Shown: positions 19,548 through 30,447 of the stretch, in pieces
Numbering within the stretch: the first letter of the stretch is position 1
Layout of the letters: each line of letters opens with the position of its first letter
Assembly (NCBI GenBank): GCA_963576475.1
Contig: OY754978.1
Location: 13,253,799-13,317,798, forward strand
Origin: Molanna angustata
Lineage: Eukaryota > Arthropoda > Insecta > Trichoptera > Molannidae
DNA length: 64,000 nucleotides
Direction: 5' to 3'
The notes under the pieces: model-generated
Databases searched by the model: none
What the model was told of the DNA's origin: nothing
What the model saw: the letters and a program-made list of their open reading frames with translations, nothing else
Program-made: the position numbers and the translations under genes

Positions 19548-22500
19548 ATGAATGCTAATGCCAGTAGCAGTAAAGGGGTTTCTGGACAGTCTCAGAGATT
19601 GTTCCAGATGGACATCCCAAAATTCAGTCATAGTACTGATAATTGGGATAATTTTCTCACAAGATTTGAACAAAGTCTCATTTTATATGATGAAAATAGT
19701 ATTTCAGCGATTCAAAAAAGGGCACTATTTCTCAATACGTTGAGTGAGGAATCATTTTCATTATTAATAAATTTATGTGTTCCTAAGAAAATAACTGATT
19801 TTAGTGTCGAAAATTTGATGCAAAAATTGAAAGAGTATTGTGAAAATGTATCAAATGTATTTGAATATAGGAGAAAGTTTTATTCGACTAAGCAGGATTT
19901 ACATGAATCAATTAAGGAATTTGCAGTTCGATTACGGAAATTATCGGTAAATTGTAAATTTGATAAATATCTGGATTTTGTGTTGAAAGATATATTTATT
20001 CTAGGTATAAAAAAATATAAGGTTCAAGAAAAATTGTTTCTTGAAGGAGAAAATTTAAAATTCGATGATTGTGTTAATTTAGCTTCTATTGGTGAATCAT
20101 TTCATCTGGAACGGGAAGTTAGTCACAATTCGACCAATAGGGTACAAGTATTTGGTAACCTTGACAATAATAAATTTTCGTCTAACAAGTTGTATGATAG
20201 AGAAAAAAATGTATTGTCAAATAAAGCTTGTAACTATAATCGTAAGAATTTTAAGAATAAAAAAACAAATAGTTTTGAAAAAGAATTTTTATGTTTTCGT
20301 TGCGGATTGAAAGGTCACATTAAAGCGAATTGTAAAGTGAATATTGAAGGACAGAAAAATACAAAAAAAAAAGTTATTAATGTGTTGAATACAATTCAAA
20401 ACAATGACAGTTCATGTATGATCGATGTGTTTTTGTTTGACAAGTCATTTAAATGTTTATTAGATTCGGGTGCTTTCATTTCTGTATTACCAGAAGATTT
20501 ATATAGAAGATATTTTCATAAGATGAAAATATTGGAATATAATTTAGAAGTTAAGGCTTATTCAAATATTAATTTGAAAGTATTGGGAAAAATTAACCTA
20601 CAAGTAAGTTATAATGAAAAAACAAGGTTTTTAGATTTTATAATTATTAAAAATGGAAGTGAAATTTTGTTAGGTCGAAATTTTTTCAAAGAATTCGAGA
20701 TTGGGTTTTCCGGTATTTATTTTTCGGAAATGGTTAACAATAATTTTAAGGAAAATGGTGTGTTAATTTTAAAAAAAAAATTTCCAAATGTATTTTCGAA
20801 TAATATAGGTAAGTTTACAAAATATGAAGTAGATTTTAAGATGGTTAAGGATCATCCAGTTAAATTTTGTAAAGCACGACCAGTTCCATTGGCTTTAAAA
20901 GAAAAAGTTGAATCGGAATTAAATTTAATGTTAGAGCAAAACATTATTGAAAGAGTAAAATTTTCGGAATATGCAAGTCCTTTAGTTATTATTCCGAAAA
21001 GTAATGGTACTCTTAGATTATGTGCAGATTATAAGAGAACGATAAATCCTTATGTTATGGATATTAAATATCCTTTACCGGGAATTAATTATTTATTAGA
21101 AAAAATTAGTGGAGGTAAGGTTTTCGCGAAAATTGATTTGAAGTCTGCATATTGTCAAATTGGTTTAAAAAAAGAGTGTAGAGAGTATACTACGATAGCA
21201 ACCCATATGGGTTTATTTCGCTACAAAACATTAATATTTGGATTAAAGGTTTCACCAGCTTTGTTTATGCAAGTAATAGATTCTGTCACGCAAGATTTAC
21301 GAGGTACGTCAATATATATAGATGACATTCTAATATCAGGAAAAGACGATGAAGATTTATTTAATAATTTATTATCGTTATTTATTCGTTTAAATGAATG
21401 TGGTTTGTCAATTAATGAATCAAAGTGTCAATTCTTTACAAAATCAGTAGATTATTTAGGTTACAATATATCTGAGGAAGGAATTAAACCGTTAGTTGAT
21501 AAAGTGGAAGCGATTAGATTGGCTCCAAGTCCTGAAAATACTACGCAAGTGAGGGGTTTATTAGGTATGGTAAATTACTATCGTAATTTTATACCGAATA
21601 TTGCTAAAATTCTGTCTCCTTTATATAATTTGTTGAAGAAAGATGTTAAATGGGTTTGGTCACAAGAGTGCTCAAATTCGGTACTAGAGATTAAAAATAT
21701 TTTATCTTCGGATTTAGTTTTAATTCATTATAATAAAAAGTTACCGTTAAAGGTTGTGACAGATGGTTCATCTAAGGGTATTGCTGCTACTTTATTACAC
21801 ATTTTTGAAAATGGGTCAGCGAGACCTATAGCTTTTATTTCAAGGAAATTAACAGAAGCGGAAAAGAAATATTCAATATTAGATATTGAAGCATTAGCGA
21901 TTATTTTTGCTTTACAAAAATGGTTTCATTATTTATATGGAAGACATTTTATTTTAGAAATTGATAATAGGGCTTTATGCCATATTTTAAAGCAGGATAA
22001 AGATATTCCTCAATTAGCAGCAAATCGGTTACAACGCTACGGGGTTATTTTGTCAGCATTTGATTATGAAGTACAATTTGTGAAATCAGAAAATAACTGT
22101 TCAGATTTTTTATCGAGGTGTCCTATAGAAAAGGATGAAACATTAGATGTTTCAGATTTAGAAAATTTTAAAAGTTTAAATTGTATTGATAATTATTGTG
22201 ATTTTGTTTTTCTTCTAGATGCAGAAGAAAATTTCAGTATCAAGTTTGATGAAATTTTAGAGGAAACTAAAAAGGATATTTTGTGTAATCAAATTATAGA
22301 TTATTTACAAAAAGGGTGGCCTTCACAAATAAATAAACAATCAGATGTATGGCCTTTTTATAAAATAAAAGATGAACTAAGCATTTATAAATATTGTATT
22401 ATGTGGCAACACAAGGTAGTTGTCCCGAGTTCATTAAGGAAGAGAATTTTAAATTTGTTACATGATTCACATCAAGGTATTGTTAAAACTAAAAATCTAG

Positions 22501-23585
22501 CGAGAAATTATTTTTATTGGCCAGGCATAAATAAAGATATTTCTGTTATGATAGATAGTTGTAGTATATGTAGAAGTTGTCAAGAAAATCCTCATAAATC
22601 AGTTTTATCTCCTTGGGAAAGTCCTGAGAAGGTTTGGAGTCGTTTACATATAGATTTTTTGCAATATGATGGTATTGATTGTTTGGTAATTATAGATGCT
22701 ACTTCAAAATGGTTAGAATGTATTGTAATGAAGAATACTTCATCTAAATGTATGTTATATGAATTGGAGAGATTATTTGTTAATTTTGGTTTTCCAGAAA
22801 CAATTGTGAGTGATAATGCTCAGAACTTAAATTCTCAAGAATGTAAGCAATTTTATGATAAATGGGGTATCGTTCATTTGACGTCTCCTGTTCAATATCA
22901 ACAATCCAATGGTTTAGCAGAAAATTCTGTTAGAACGCTTAAAAATTATTTAAGAAAAATAGTTATTAGGGGAAAATTGCTTATTAATATTCAAAGTGAT
23001 ATTAATAAATTTTTAATGGATTATCGAAACACACCTCATTCGTCAACTGGATGTGAACCAGCAGTTTTAATGTTTGGTAGAAAGATTAGAAATAGATTTC
23101 AATTATCTTTACCAGGGGATCATTTTGATCATTTGTATGACATACCAGATAAGATTAAATCTAATATTAAGAAAAGTCAAAATAAACAGAAATGTTATTA
23201 TGGTGGTAGAAAGTACAAGAAAAATAAATTTAATATTGGTGAAAAAGTTCTCGTAAAAGATTATCGACCTATAAATGGTAGAAAATGGGTAGAAGGGATA
23301 ATTTTTAAGGTTGTTTCTAAAAATGTTTATTTGGTTAAGGTTAATCAGTTAATTTGGAAAAGACATTTTAATCAGTTACGTTCTTTGTGTCAAGGTTTAG
23401 AGAATGGTGACTCAAGAACCGATGGAAACTCTGATGAAAGATTGGAAAATCTTTCAGATGAGGTTTCATTGGAAAATTTAAAATATTTTCCTGATGAAGC
23501 CGTTTCTTTGTTTCAGAGTGAGACAGTTCCAGACTGGAGTAATCGTCTGAGACCCAGGAACCGAGTTGTCAATTATAAAGAATAA
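19548..23585 (+). CDS. gag-pol: gag-pol polyprotein of the Ty3 element
   Basis: 1345 residues in one frame. A Gag capsid-like part covers about residues 20-195, followed by one nucleocapsid zinc knuckle CFRCGLKGHIKANC (249-262, CX2CX4HX4C). The aspartic protease has LDSGA (Asp 306). The reverse transcriptase has KIDLKSAY (Asp 530) and YIDD (590-593). RNase H has VTDGSS (Asp 739), DIEALAI (Glu 781) and EIDNRAL (Asp 806). The integrase has HX2H...CX2C (His 972, His 975, Cys 1005, Cys 1008) and a catalytic Asp 1036, Asp 1089, Glu 1125 with the DDX35E spacing. A WKRHFNQLR-type GPY/F-like tail follows near 1290. The order protease, RT, RNase H, integrase is that of Ty3/gypsy (Metaviridae). Gag and Pol are fused without a frameshift site, so the ratio of products must be set after translation. 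All catalytic residues are present. Codons are strongly A/T-ending, like the surrounding DNA. Confidence 0.97.
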   Translation: MNANASSSKGVSGQSQRLFQMDIPKFSHSTDNWDNFLTRFEQSLILYDENSISAIQKRALFLNTLSEESFSLLINLCVPKKITDFSVENLMQKLKEYCENVSNVFEYRRKFYSTKQDLHESIKEFAVRLRKLSVNCKFDKYLDFVLKDIFILGIKKYKVQEKLFLEGENLKFDDCVNLASIGESFHLEREVSHNSTNRVQVFGNLDNNKFSSNKLYDREKNVLSNKACNYNRKNFKNKKTNSFEKEFLCFRCGLKGHIKANCKVNIEGQKNTKKKVINVLNTIQNNDSSCMIDVFLFDKSFKCLLDSGAFISVLPEDLYRRYFHKMKILEYNLEVKAYSNINLKVLGKINLQVSYNEKTRFLDFIIIKNGSEILLGRNFFKEFEIGFSGIYFSEMVNNNFKENGVLILKKKFPNVFSNNIGKFTKYEVDFKMVKDHPVKFCKARPVPLALKEKVESELNLMLEQNIIERVKFSEYASPLVIIPKSNGTLRLCADYKRTINPYVMDIKYPLPGINYLLEKISGGKVFAKIDLKSAYCQIGLKKECREYTTIATHMGLFRYKTLIFGLKVSPALFMQVIDSVTQDLRGTSIYIDDILISGKDDEDLFNNLLSLFIRLNECGLSINESKCQFFTKSVDYLGYNISEEGIKPLVDKVEAIRLAPSPENTTQVRGLLGMVNYYRNFIPNIAKILSPLYNLLKKDVKWVWSQECSNSVLEIKNILSSDLVLIHYNKKLPLKVVTDGSSKGIAATLLHIFENGSARPIAFISRKLTEAEKKYSILDIEALAIIFALQKWFHYLYGRHFILEIDNRALCHILKQDKDIPQLAANRLQRYGVILSAFDYEVQFVKSENNCSDFLSRCPIEKDETLDVSDLENFKSLNCIDNYCDFVFLLDAEENFSIKFDEILEETKKDILCNQIIDYLQKGWPSQINKQSDVWPFYKIKDELSIYKYCIMWQHKVVVPSSLRKRILNLLHDSHQGIVKTKNLARNYFYWPGINKDISVMIDSCSICRSCQENPHKSVLSPWESPEKVWSRLHIDFLQYDGIDCLVIIDATSKWLECIVMKNTSSKCMLYELERLFVNFGFPETIVSDNAQNLNSQECKQFYDKWGIVHLTSPVQYQQSNGLAENSVRTLKNYLRKIVIRGKLLINIQSDINKFLMDYRNTPHSSTGCEPAVLMFGRKIRNRFQLSLPGDHFDHLYDIPDKIKSNIKKSQNKQKCYYGGRKYKKNKFNIGEKVLVKDYRPINGRKWVEGIIFKVVSKNVYLVKVNQLIWKRHFNQLRSLCQGLENGDSRTDGNSDERLENLSDEVSLENLKYFPDEAVSLFQSETVPDWSNRLRPRNRVVNYKE

Positions 23586-23704
23586 TATAATTTTGGTTTA
23601 TATAATTGGTTAATTATGTTGTTTTGGTTTATTATGTTGCAAGACAACAAATATATTATTATTATTTTGTTTTTTCTCCTCAAGGGTGTATTTTTTATTT
23701 TAAG
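23586..23704 (+). other. 3' untranslated region of the Ty3 element
   Basis: Short AT-rich interval between the stop codon and the purine tract. It has no room for an envelope gene. Confidence 0.8.
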
Positions 23705-23712
23705 TTGGGGAG
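23705..23712 (+). promoter_or_regulatory. polypurine tract
   Basis: TTGGGGAG directly upstream of the 3' LTR. It is the expected primer for plus-strand synthesis. Confidence 0.7.
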
Positions 23713-24160
23713 TGTAAAATATTATTATTATTAGTAAATAAGTGATATTTTGAATATTATTATTTTGCAGTGACATCTATGGTATTTCAGTGAGGTTTCT
23801 TCACTGAAGTTTGTGATGGTATGTTTATTGGGATATAACTTACCAAGTTTACCCATAGATGTCTCTCATGTGTTTTGTACTGTGAATATAATTAGGTACA
23901 ATATTTAATTTAGAAGAACATTCTAGAATATTTAATTATTGTTAAAACAATAGGTTTTATAAACATACAAGAATAAGAAATTGTTGTTATAGGTGAAAAT
24001 TGTACATTTTTTATTCTGGTTCAGACTGCCAACAATAAGACACACTTTGTAATTATTAAAATTGTAATAAATGATATTATAACTACAAGAGTTGTTCATT
24101 TATAAGTTTCTTCTCCACAATTTAAAATATTCTCTTTTACCAAAAGAAGAGATCATTACA
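23713..24160 (+). repeat. 3' LTR
   Basis: 448 bp, TGTAAAATATT to CATTACA. AATAAA at 24066-24071 is the probable polyadenylation signal. I found no difference from the 5' LTR. Confidence 0.97.
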
Positions 24161-24165
24161 CGAAA
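24161..24165 (+). repeat. target-site duplication of the Ty3 element (right)
   Basis: CGAAA, same as 18615-18619. Confidence 0.9.
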
Positions 24166-24497
24166 TAAAAGTTTTTTTGGTTTATAACTTAACCTGATGC
24201 ATTAATGCAACGTTACATCGTATTTTTCCAGATATTTTGATCTTCTTTAATTTATAAAAAAAATATTGCTCTATACCTTATATTTTTTTAGAAATTTAAG
24301 ATAAATGTCTAAAATCGGGGTATGCTTATTATTTTCATACAAGAATATAATATACAGAACATAAGTAAAAAGTTAAGGCATATTTTTCTTTATTAATATC
24401 TAAACAAACTAGGTTATTTTTTTTCAAAATGATTCGTTTTGTGGTAATGATGCAAATTCAAATTGAAAAAATAGGTACGTTGGCAGCAGTCACCCTC
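24166..24497. mobile_element. right arm of the TTAA-flanked palindrome
   Basis: Partner of 18270-18619. The outer end reads CGTTGGCAGCAGTCACCCTC, followed by TTAA (24498-24501). It is separated from its left arm only by the Ty3 insertion. Confidence 0.75.
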
Positions 24498-24679
24498 TTA
24501 AAAGCGGGCTGTTAGTTAAATTTACTTGATTATTTATTATATTTATAATGGTGTGTATTAAGCAAATTAAATCGTTGCTCTGTAAAAAGAGAAATTTATT
24601 ATTAAAATAATTATAAAATACAATAAAAGTAATAATAACATAAACATAAATAAATAATAATGATAACAAATATAATTTT

Positions 24680-24849
24680 ACCTGTAAAAAGAGAAACGAC
24701 ATTAAATGCTTTTAGTTCCTCCTTTTTAGAATCTTAACTGTCACTTTAAAACAAATATAAAACTAAAACTTTAATATAGAACCAATTCAAATAAAAATGA
24801 AATAGGTACTTCTAGGTGACATCTATGTAAGTACCTACTTGTTTTACAT
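24680..24849 (+). repeat. 170 bp direct repeat, copy 1
   Basis: Runs from ACCTGTAAAAAGAGAAACGA to CCTACTTGTTTTACAT. Copy 2 at 24993-25162 differs at only two positions that I can see. Each copy starts TGTAAAA and ends TTTTACA. Confidence 0.85.
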
Positions 24850-24992
24850 TCCCCCTCCCCCCAAAAAAAATTATATAAAACAATACTTCTAAATTAATAT
24901 AATTTTTATACAAAACAATACTTAATGTAGTACAATTTTTCATCGGCTAATACAATTTTTTTTTGGCACATATTTAACATAAAAATTTATTT

Positions 24993-25162
24993 ACCTGTAA
25001 AAAGAGAAACGACATTAAATGCTTTTAGTTCCTCCTTTTTAGAATCTTAACTGTCACTTTACAACAAATATAAAACTAAAACTTTAATATAGAACCAATT
25101 CAAATAAAAATGAAATAAGTACTTCTAGGTGACATCTATGTAAGTACCTACTTGTTTTACAT
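24993..25162 (+). repeat. 170 bp direct repeat, copy 2
   Basis: See copy 1. The spacer of 143 bp is AT-rich with a C run (CCCCCTCCCCCC at 24850-24862). No primer binding site follows copy 1, so a miniature LTR element is not established. Confidence 0.85.
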
Positions 25163-26029
25163 ATTTATTTTTGAATTTGTTATTGCTTTTATTGATTACT
25201 CAATACCTGCATTACCTTATAAGGTAATGATTAATATTTACTTACTTTTCTTTACTATTTTATAACCTAGTAAGGCATTTTTTTCTAAAATTCCTAAATG
25301 CGATGTTTGTGGTTATAATTCCCTCTTATCAATGTGCTTTATATAATGTGAAACTATGTAGGTACCTACTTACAATGACATCACTAATATACTGCATCTT
25401 CTCTTTTTGCTCTATGTGTCTTTGCTCTGGTGGAAGATGGCGCTTAATGCTTCTAAAACTAATCATTTTAGTTTAATTCCACACCATTTAATGTTTTTCT
25501 TGTGATATTGATATCACATTAGCTACTATTCGGTACGTGTAGGTATTGACAGCATGTTTTTACAAATTAATGTGAATGACTGAATATATACGGGTAACGG
25601 GTATCCTATATTTTACATGTAGATAATATACTATATTTAATATGTATACTATGTTGTTACAGTATTCTGTGTAGTGTCAGATTGATTAATAGCTTCCACC
25701 ATACTCATAATACACACAGTTTAAAAGCAAAAGGATCAAATCAAGTATAACCAGAATTTTCCTTTTTTTTTTTTAATGCTTTGATGTTAAAGTTTCTTAT
25801 TCATTTATTTAATTGTTTGATATTAACATACATAACATACGTGCATTTAACATAAATAGTTCTATAAGTTTTGATTTTTATCTTTGGGGTGTAGGTATAT
25901 TGATAGTATTTGGAACCTCGTGATCCAAATATTGTATTAATTCATCAGTATTTTTTGATATTTTTCACTACATATGTATACGTTGGGTGTAATGTTATTT
26001 TCTTTGTTAGTATGTTCGTTGGTTTTAGA
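25163..26029. other. no recognisable feature
   Basis: Unmatched AT-rich sequence with several GTACCTAC words. Confidence 0.4.
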
Positions 26030-26160
26030 AAAGGTGGGTCAATGATATTGTCCTCTCGCTAGAAGGAGATGGGACTAAAAGGTCCAAAATGAAGACGAAT
26101 AGAAGTAATTTGAAGATGCATATTTCCAGAAGTTGAGAGATGGCCGAAAGAAGAAGAATA
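26030..26160 (+). pseudogene. possible LINE C-terminal fossil
   Basis: AAGGTGGGTCAATGATATTG reads RWVNDIV, and GAGAGATGGCCGAAAGAAG follows. This is close to the RWxDDI...ER(P)KEE endings of insect LINEs, but it is short and scrambled. Low confidence. Confidence 0.3.
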
Positions 26161-27344
26161 TGTTCGTTGAGTACAATAGTATTATATATGTATGACTATA
26201 AGTTTATTCACCTCGCTAAGAGTCTTTTGTGATACCTACCTGTAACTACGTTGGAACAAGAATTGTTCTAATATACATTGTGAATAAGAAGTATTGATGT
26301 GTTCAATGAATCAGTGGGTATTTTATTTTATTTTATTGGTTGATAGAGAGTTATGCAGTCTACACAATTTATAAAACAGACAATGTGCATTGCTTTATTA
26401 GTGGACCAGTGAAAACTCAATGCATTATTCAAAATGATAATTAATATTGATTACTAAAATTACAAATAATTAATTTACTAGTACATAAAAACATACTAAA
26501 ATAAGACAGCTTATTAAATCAAAGTACTAAGTAAGATAGGAGGAGACAGCTGTCCTAAACACACTGAGAGAGCTCGCAGAGATGTCGAGTGTATTAGAAA
26601 AAGCATTGTACAATGCAAGGACGGTACACAAAAGCATTCTGAGTGTAGTTGTTATTACAATTAGGAATATAAAAATTTCTAGGATATTTGATTTGGACGT
26701 TGTGAAACATCGTGAAAATTACTTTGAAAAATTGACCATTTGTAATCGGTTATCGTAGTTAATTCTGCAATTTAAATACGTAATTGATTTAAAACTTACA
26801 TAATAAACAATAATATACGCAATACGGATTTGGACCGCGTAAGTATCTGAGAATCATATTTGAAAATGGTAGATTGTATTTTATCACAAAGACAACGGAT
26901 GTGTTAAAATCCTCATTAAAAATTGTTTGTTGAACAGAAATCATTTTTGACTTAAAATAATACGACAAGTTTTTGTGGTAAAATATATTTTTGGTCAATA
27001 TGCTTCAGTACCAGATAAATGTGTGTATACTGATTATGACAACAAAACCACAGAAAAACCTTAAAATATACGCGAATATTTTTTACTGTGGTCCATGTGA
27101 ATACTTTTAAACTAAAGGTACTTAAAAACACTATCCCATGGTAGATTTTGCATAAATATATGTTTATAATATAGGTTATTTCATGAAATAGCAGTAAGTA
27201 TAATATTTTCTAATTAATAATTAAAATTTATATAACCTACAATTTTCCGATTAGTTTCCGATAAGTTTTGCAAATTGTAATAGAGTATTGCATTGTAAAT
27301 TTATACAAAATACTATGGATTAATAATCAAACATTTATATACGC
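26161..27344. other. no recognisable feature
   Basis: AT-rich, no convincing frame or repeat. Confidence 0.4.
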
Positions 27345-27466
27345 ATCCGCTGTGCTTCTAATCAACAGTAGTGACGTTGCGCTCTGCTCGTAATAAGTAA
27401 TTGGCGGCATTTTACTGTGCTAATAAGTAATTGGTGACAATGCATTGTTCTTTTAATAGATACTTA
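27345..27466 (+). repeat. degenerate minisatellite (about 37 bp units), left part
   Basis: Units such as GTGACGTTGCGCTCTGCTCG followed by TAATAAGTAATTGG repeat with variation. The array resumes at 28342 after a Harbinger-like insertion. Confidence 0.65.
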
Positions 27467-28341
27467 GGCCCGAATTATAGATTCGTTCTCCAGCTTGAGA
27501 CTGGTCTTGAGAACACGTTCTCAACCAAAATGGTATTAAATAAACAAGTCACTGAGCTTGATCTCAAGACCGGTCTCGAAATGCATAGAAGAGTTGAAAT
27601 TGCTTCGAGACAGCTATCCCGCTGTCTTGAGAACGGTCTCAATGAGAGAGAAGGAGACAGCGCTTTAAACGAAAAAGAGACGCATATAGACACGGACGAA
27701 TTACGCATTTATTAGTATTTTGACGTTTTCATTGTTAGCGGTACTAAAATGGATCAAGAATCTTATTTAGAACCTTCCGGGGGTAATTTACATACAATCA
27801 TTCATAAACTATGTGAATTAAATTTTGTAAGATTTCATAAAATTTCCGGGATATCCAGTAAATATCATGTTGTTATTCTATGCATGTTGTATCATATTTT
27901 GAAATGGCTGCATTTCCTGGAACTATTAACTGTAGGTACACACATTCCCGTAATATGCTATATGGCAGATAAAAGTATTTATTTTCCTCTTCTGAATAGA
28001 ATGGTCGACATATTCATTATTTAATCAAGTATCATAATATTATGACGCATAAATTTCTCTACACTTTCGAAGATTACCAAGACAACGAATTGTCAAAATA
28101 TCTATAAATAACTATTCCAACTCATTGCTACAAACATAACAACGCTGAAATTATTGCCATTCGCGAGAAAAAGTACTTATTTATAGAGCTGCATCCACAT
28201 TTTTTTCGAGTACGCTTTCTCGAATGAGACGGCGTACGTATGTATTTTACTTTTAATACGGATTTTCGAGCATGATCTCAAGATGGTCTTGAGATGACAC
28301 ATTTCGAGAACGGTCTTGAGAATTATTCTATAATTTGGGCC
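27467..28341. mobile_element. 875 bp PIF/Harbinger-like non-autonomous element
   Basis: Ends GGCCCGAATTATAGATTCG and (reverse complement of the right end) GGCCCAAATTATAGAATAA form terminal inverted repeats of about 24 bp with a few mismatches. TTA is duplicated on both sides (27464-27466, 28342-28344); a 3 bp TTA duplication is the hallmark of PIF/Harbinger. The inner part is rich in CTTGAGA/TCTCAAG words that also fold. Two small open frames (27431-27715 and 27749-28024) show no DDE or Myb domain, so it depends on another copy for transposase. Confidence 0.8.
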
Positions 28342-28535
28342 TTAGTTACGTTGCGCTGTGCTTCTTATAAATAATTGGCGTCATTTTTGCGTGCTGTGGT
28401 AATAAGCAATTGGTGACATTGCATAGTGCTCTTAATAAATAGTAATTATTGGTTACGTTTCGAATAATTGGGGTCATTTAACTGTGCTAATATATAATTG
28501 GTGACGTTGTGCTGTGCTCTTAATAAACAAGAACT
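28342..28535 (+). repeat. degenerate minisatellite, right part
   Basis: Continuation of 27345-27466 with units TTGGTGACGTTGTGCTGTGC and CTTAATAAACAAG. Confidence 0.6.
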
Positions 28536-28910
28536 CAAAAATTTCAATGTGTCATTTTAAAACGTTGTATTTTTTATATATTCTATTTCGGTTTGTAGCG
28601 TCGTTATTTAGAACCTTTTATAGTTTTCTTCGCAGTTTGGAAAAATAATGATTATTCAGTAAACTCTCGATTAATGCTTTCTCCGATACCACTAAAATAC
28701 TGGCTGACGTTAACTAATGATAATTCTCCTTGTTGTTTATTGCTAATGAATTAATATTATCGCTACCAAATATCTACGAACCTCGATTCACGCCATCTGT
28801 CCAATATTATTTATCATTTTTTTTATTTTCCGATACATTTGTGACATAATATGGAAGATAATACTAACAATACATTCAATGACTGTGTCAAATGAATTTT
28901 CCATTATTAT
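28536..28910. other. no recognisable feature
   Basis: Unmatched AT-rich sequence. Confidence 0.4.
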
Positions 28911-28922
28911 TGCATATGCGTA

Positions 28923-29220
28923 AACATTGGATTTTTTTCCCTGTCGGGAGTCAAAGATATTTTTTAACAGATTTTTAATTATCTCAATAGAGACGAAGTT
29001 GGAATATTTATTGTAGGAGAACCGGGAAATCAAGGCACCTACAGGGCTTACGACCTGTCATCGGCTGGTTTTACGTGATCACTTTATGCGCTTGCGCAAC
29101 GTTCACCAATTATGCCTTTTTTAATGAGATCCCTATCAATTCAATTTTGAAACATCTATATATTGTAATACTGAAATTCTTTTCGCTTGAAAATAAGGAA
29201 TTTTTACTACATTTTCCATT
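28923..29220 (+). mobile_element. element P, truncated copy
   Basis: Same 5' part as 9806-10260 (CAGATTTTTAATTATCTC through AATAAGGAATTTTTACTAC), then the match ends at 29210. Upstream bases 28923-28968 (AACATTGGATTTTTTTCCC, then TGTCGGGAGTCAAAGATAT) are also found before the palindrome at 4822-4866, so the element or its target extends further left. Confidence 0.75.
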
Positions 29221-29290
29221 AATAAGAAATTTGATTCAATATAATATTTCACAATGAAGGCGGTTTAAGTGTGCGGGCTTTTAAAGTGGA

Positions 29291-29985
29291 ATAGATTTTA
29301 CAAAAATACATACCATCAAGCCTTGTCCCTCACGGGAAAGTCAGAGAATACCGAACGCCACATTTTTGTATCTTGACACATTCATCGCTCTGTCAACATT
29401 CATGAATCGTCTCGTATATGTTCGTCTGTTGTTTACGCTTCTTACATTTCCGTCTTTCAGAAGATCGTTTACATGGTCGAGCCATACTTTTCATGGGCGC
29501 CCTCGACCTCTTATTCCGTTCCTGACAGCTTGGTATATCTTCTTCGTCGGGCGTAATTCATTCATTCTTCCCATGTGTCCAAACCATGTCATTGTGTTAA
29601 CTTTCATTCTATTAATTTCATCTTTCTTCATCTTGCATTCTTTCCTTGTGTCATACTCACTTACCCTGTCATACATCGTTCTATTAAAAATTATTTTTTG
29701 CGATCTCATTTCAACTGCATTTATTCTGCTTTAGTGCAACTTCTGTCATCTAAAGGTTATTAACGGCTACTTCGGCATTATTTAATATGTTGTGATAATT
29801 CACAATAGATCTAAGTTCTCCGATCACTCTGTTTCCTGGCATAACTCGTCTTTCGATATCCTTATCAGGTCGTCTATTCTGTTGAAACATACTTCTATTT
29901 TTGTAACGTAGAAAATTGATTATTACGAGCAATTTATATTTTATTTTTTTTATTTTATCCAATAGAACAAAGTTCCCATGAACAA
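29291..29985 (-). pseudogene. LINE family A, C-terminal part
   Basis: The minus strand reads NRRPDKDIERRVMPGNRVIG, then NNAEVAVNNL, then (29709-29491) RTMYDRVSEYDTRKECKMKK, VNTMTWFGHMGRMNE, TKKIYQAVRNGIRGRGRP, and then 3' UTR with GTCCCTCACGGGAAAG (plus strand). Same order as the copies at 1040 and 36350. Stops and frameshifts show decay. Confidence 0.7.
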
Positions 29986-30290
29986 ATCGACAAAGTTCTA
30001 AGCCAGGATACGCGAGATTTGTATGCACGGTCTATATTTTTCACGGTTTTTCCATCTTTGGAGTCAAAAAACATCAACTTAGAGGCTTCGCAGCATATAC
30101 GTTCTATATATGGTTTAACGCAGAATTCTGAAGTTGTATAGAAAATTTAATATCTTAAAATATTCAATTATTTGGATTTATGGGTTTATAGTTTGGTACT
30201 TATTCTTCAACTATAAATACTATCGCTATCAACAGTTGAATTTCATGTGTAAAATGCAACTAGTTTATTAAACTTCATGTACAATACTGT
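29986..30290 (+). repeat. unclassified repeat, uninterrupted copy
   Basis: Matches both halves of 11183-11950 without the 440 bp between them. Confidence 0.55.
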
Positions 30291-30295
30291 GTACA

Positions 30296-30345
30296 ATGGC
30301 AGGTTTATTGCCACAAGGCAATTTCTTCCAACCAACCAAAGCAAC
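30296..30345 (-). repeat. hairpin module shared by retroposon 3' ends
   Basis: On the minus strand TTGGAAGAAATTGCCTTGTG then GCAATAAACCTGCC. Recurs at 32937-32960, 41815, 44510, 51580 and 53410. Confidence 0.55.
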
Positions 30346-30384
30346 GTGAGGCCATAGACAGTATAGTTGTAGGTACATCAAATT

Positions 30385-30447
30385 TATAACAAACGGTAAA
30401 AAATACGTAACATTATTATTAGTAAAAAATACGTAACATTATTATTA
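30385..30447 (+). repeat. 29 bp tandem duplication
   Basis: GTAAAAAATACGTAACATTA plus TTATTAGTA is repeated twice back to back. Confidence 0.8.

Larger units (their letters stand above)
18620..24160 (+). mobile_element. complete Ty3-type LTR retrotransposon, 5541 bp
   Basis: Two 448 bp LTRs flank a tRNA-Ser primer binding site, one gag-pol frame of 1345 codons and a purine tract. Target duplications (CGAAA) bound it. The LTRs show no difference on reading, and the frame has no stop, so the copy is young and may be competent. There is no envelope-like frame between pol and the 3' LTR. It inserted near the centre of a TTAA-flanked palindrome. Confidence 0.97.

Noticed and set aside
24680..25162. 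Miniature LTR retrotransposon (TRIM)
   Set aside because: No primer site after copy 1 and no duplicated flank. Kept only as a direct repeat.
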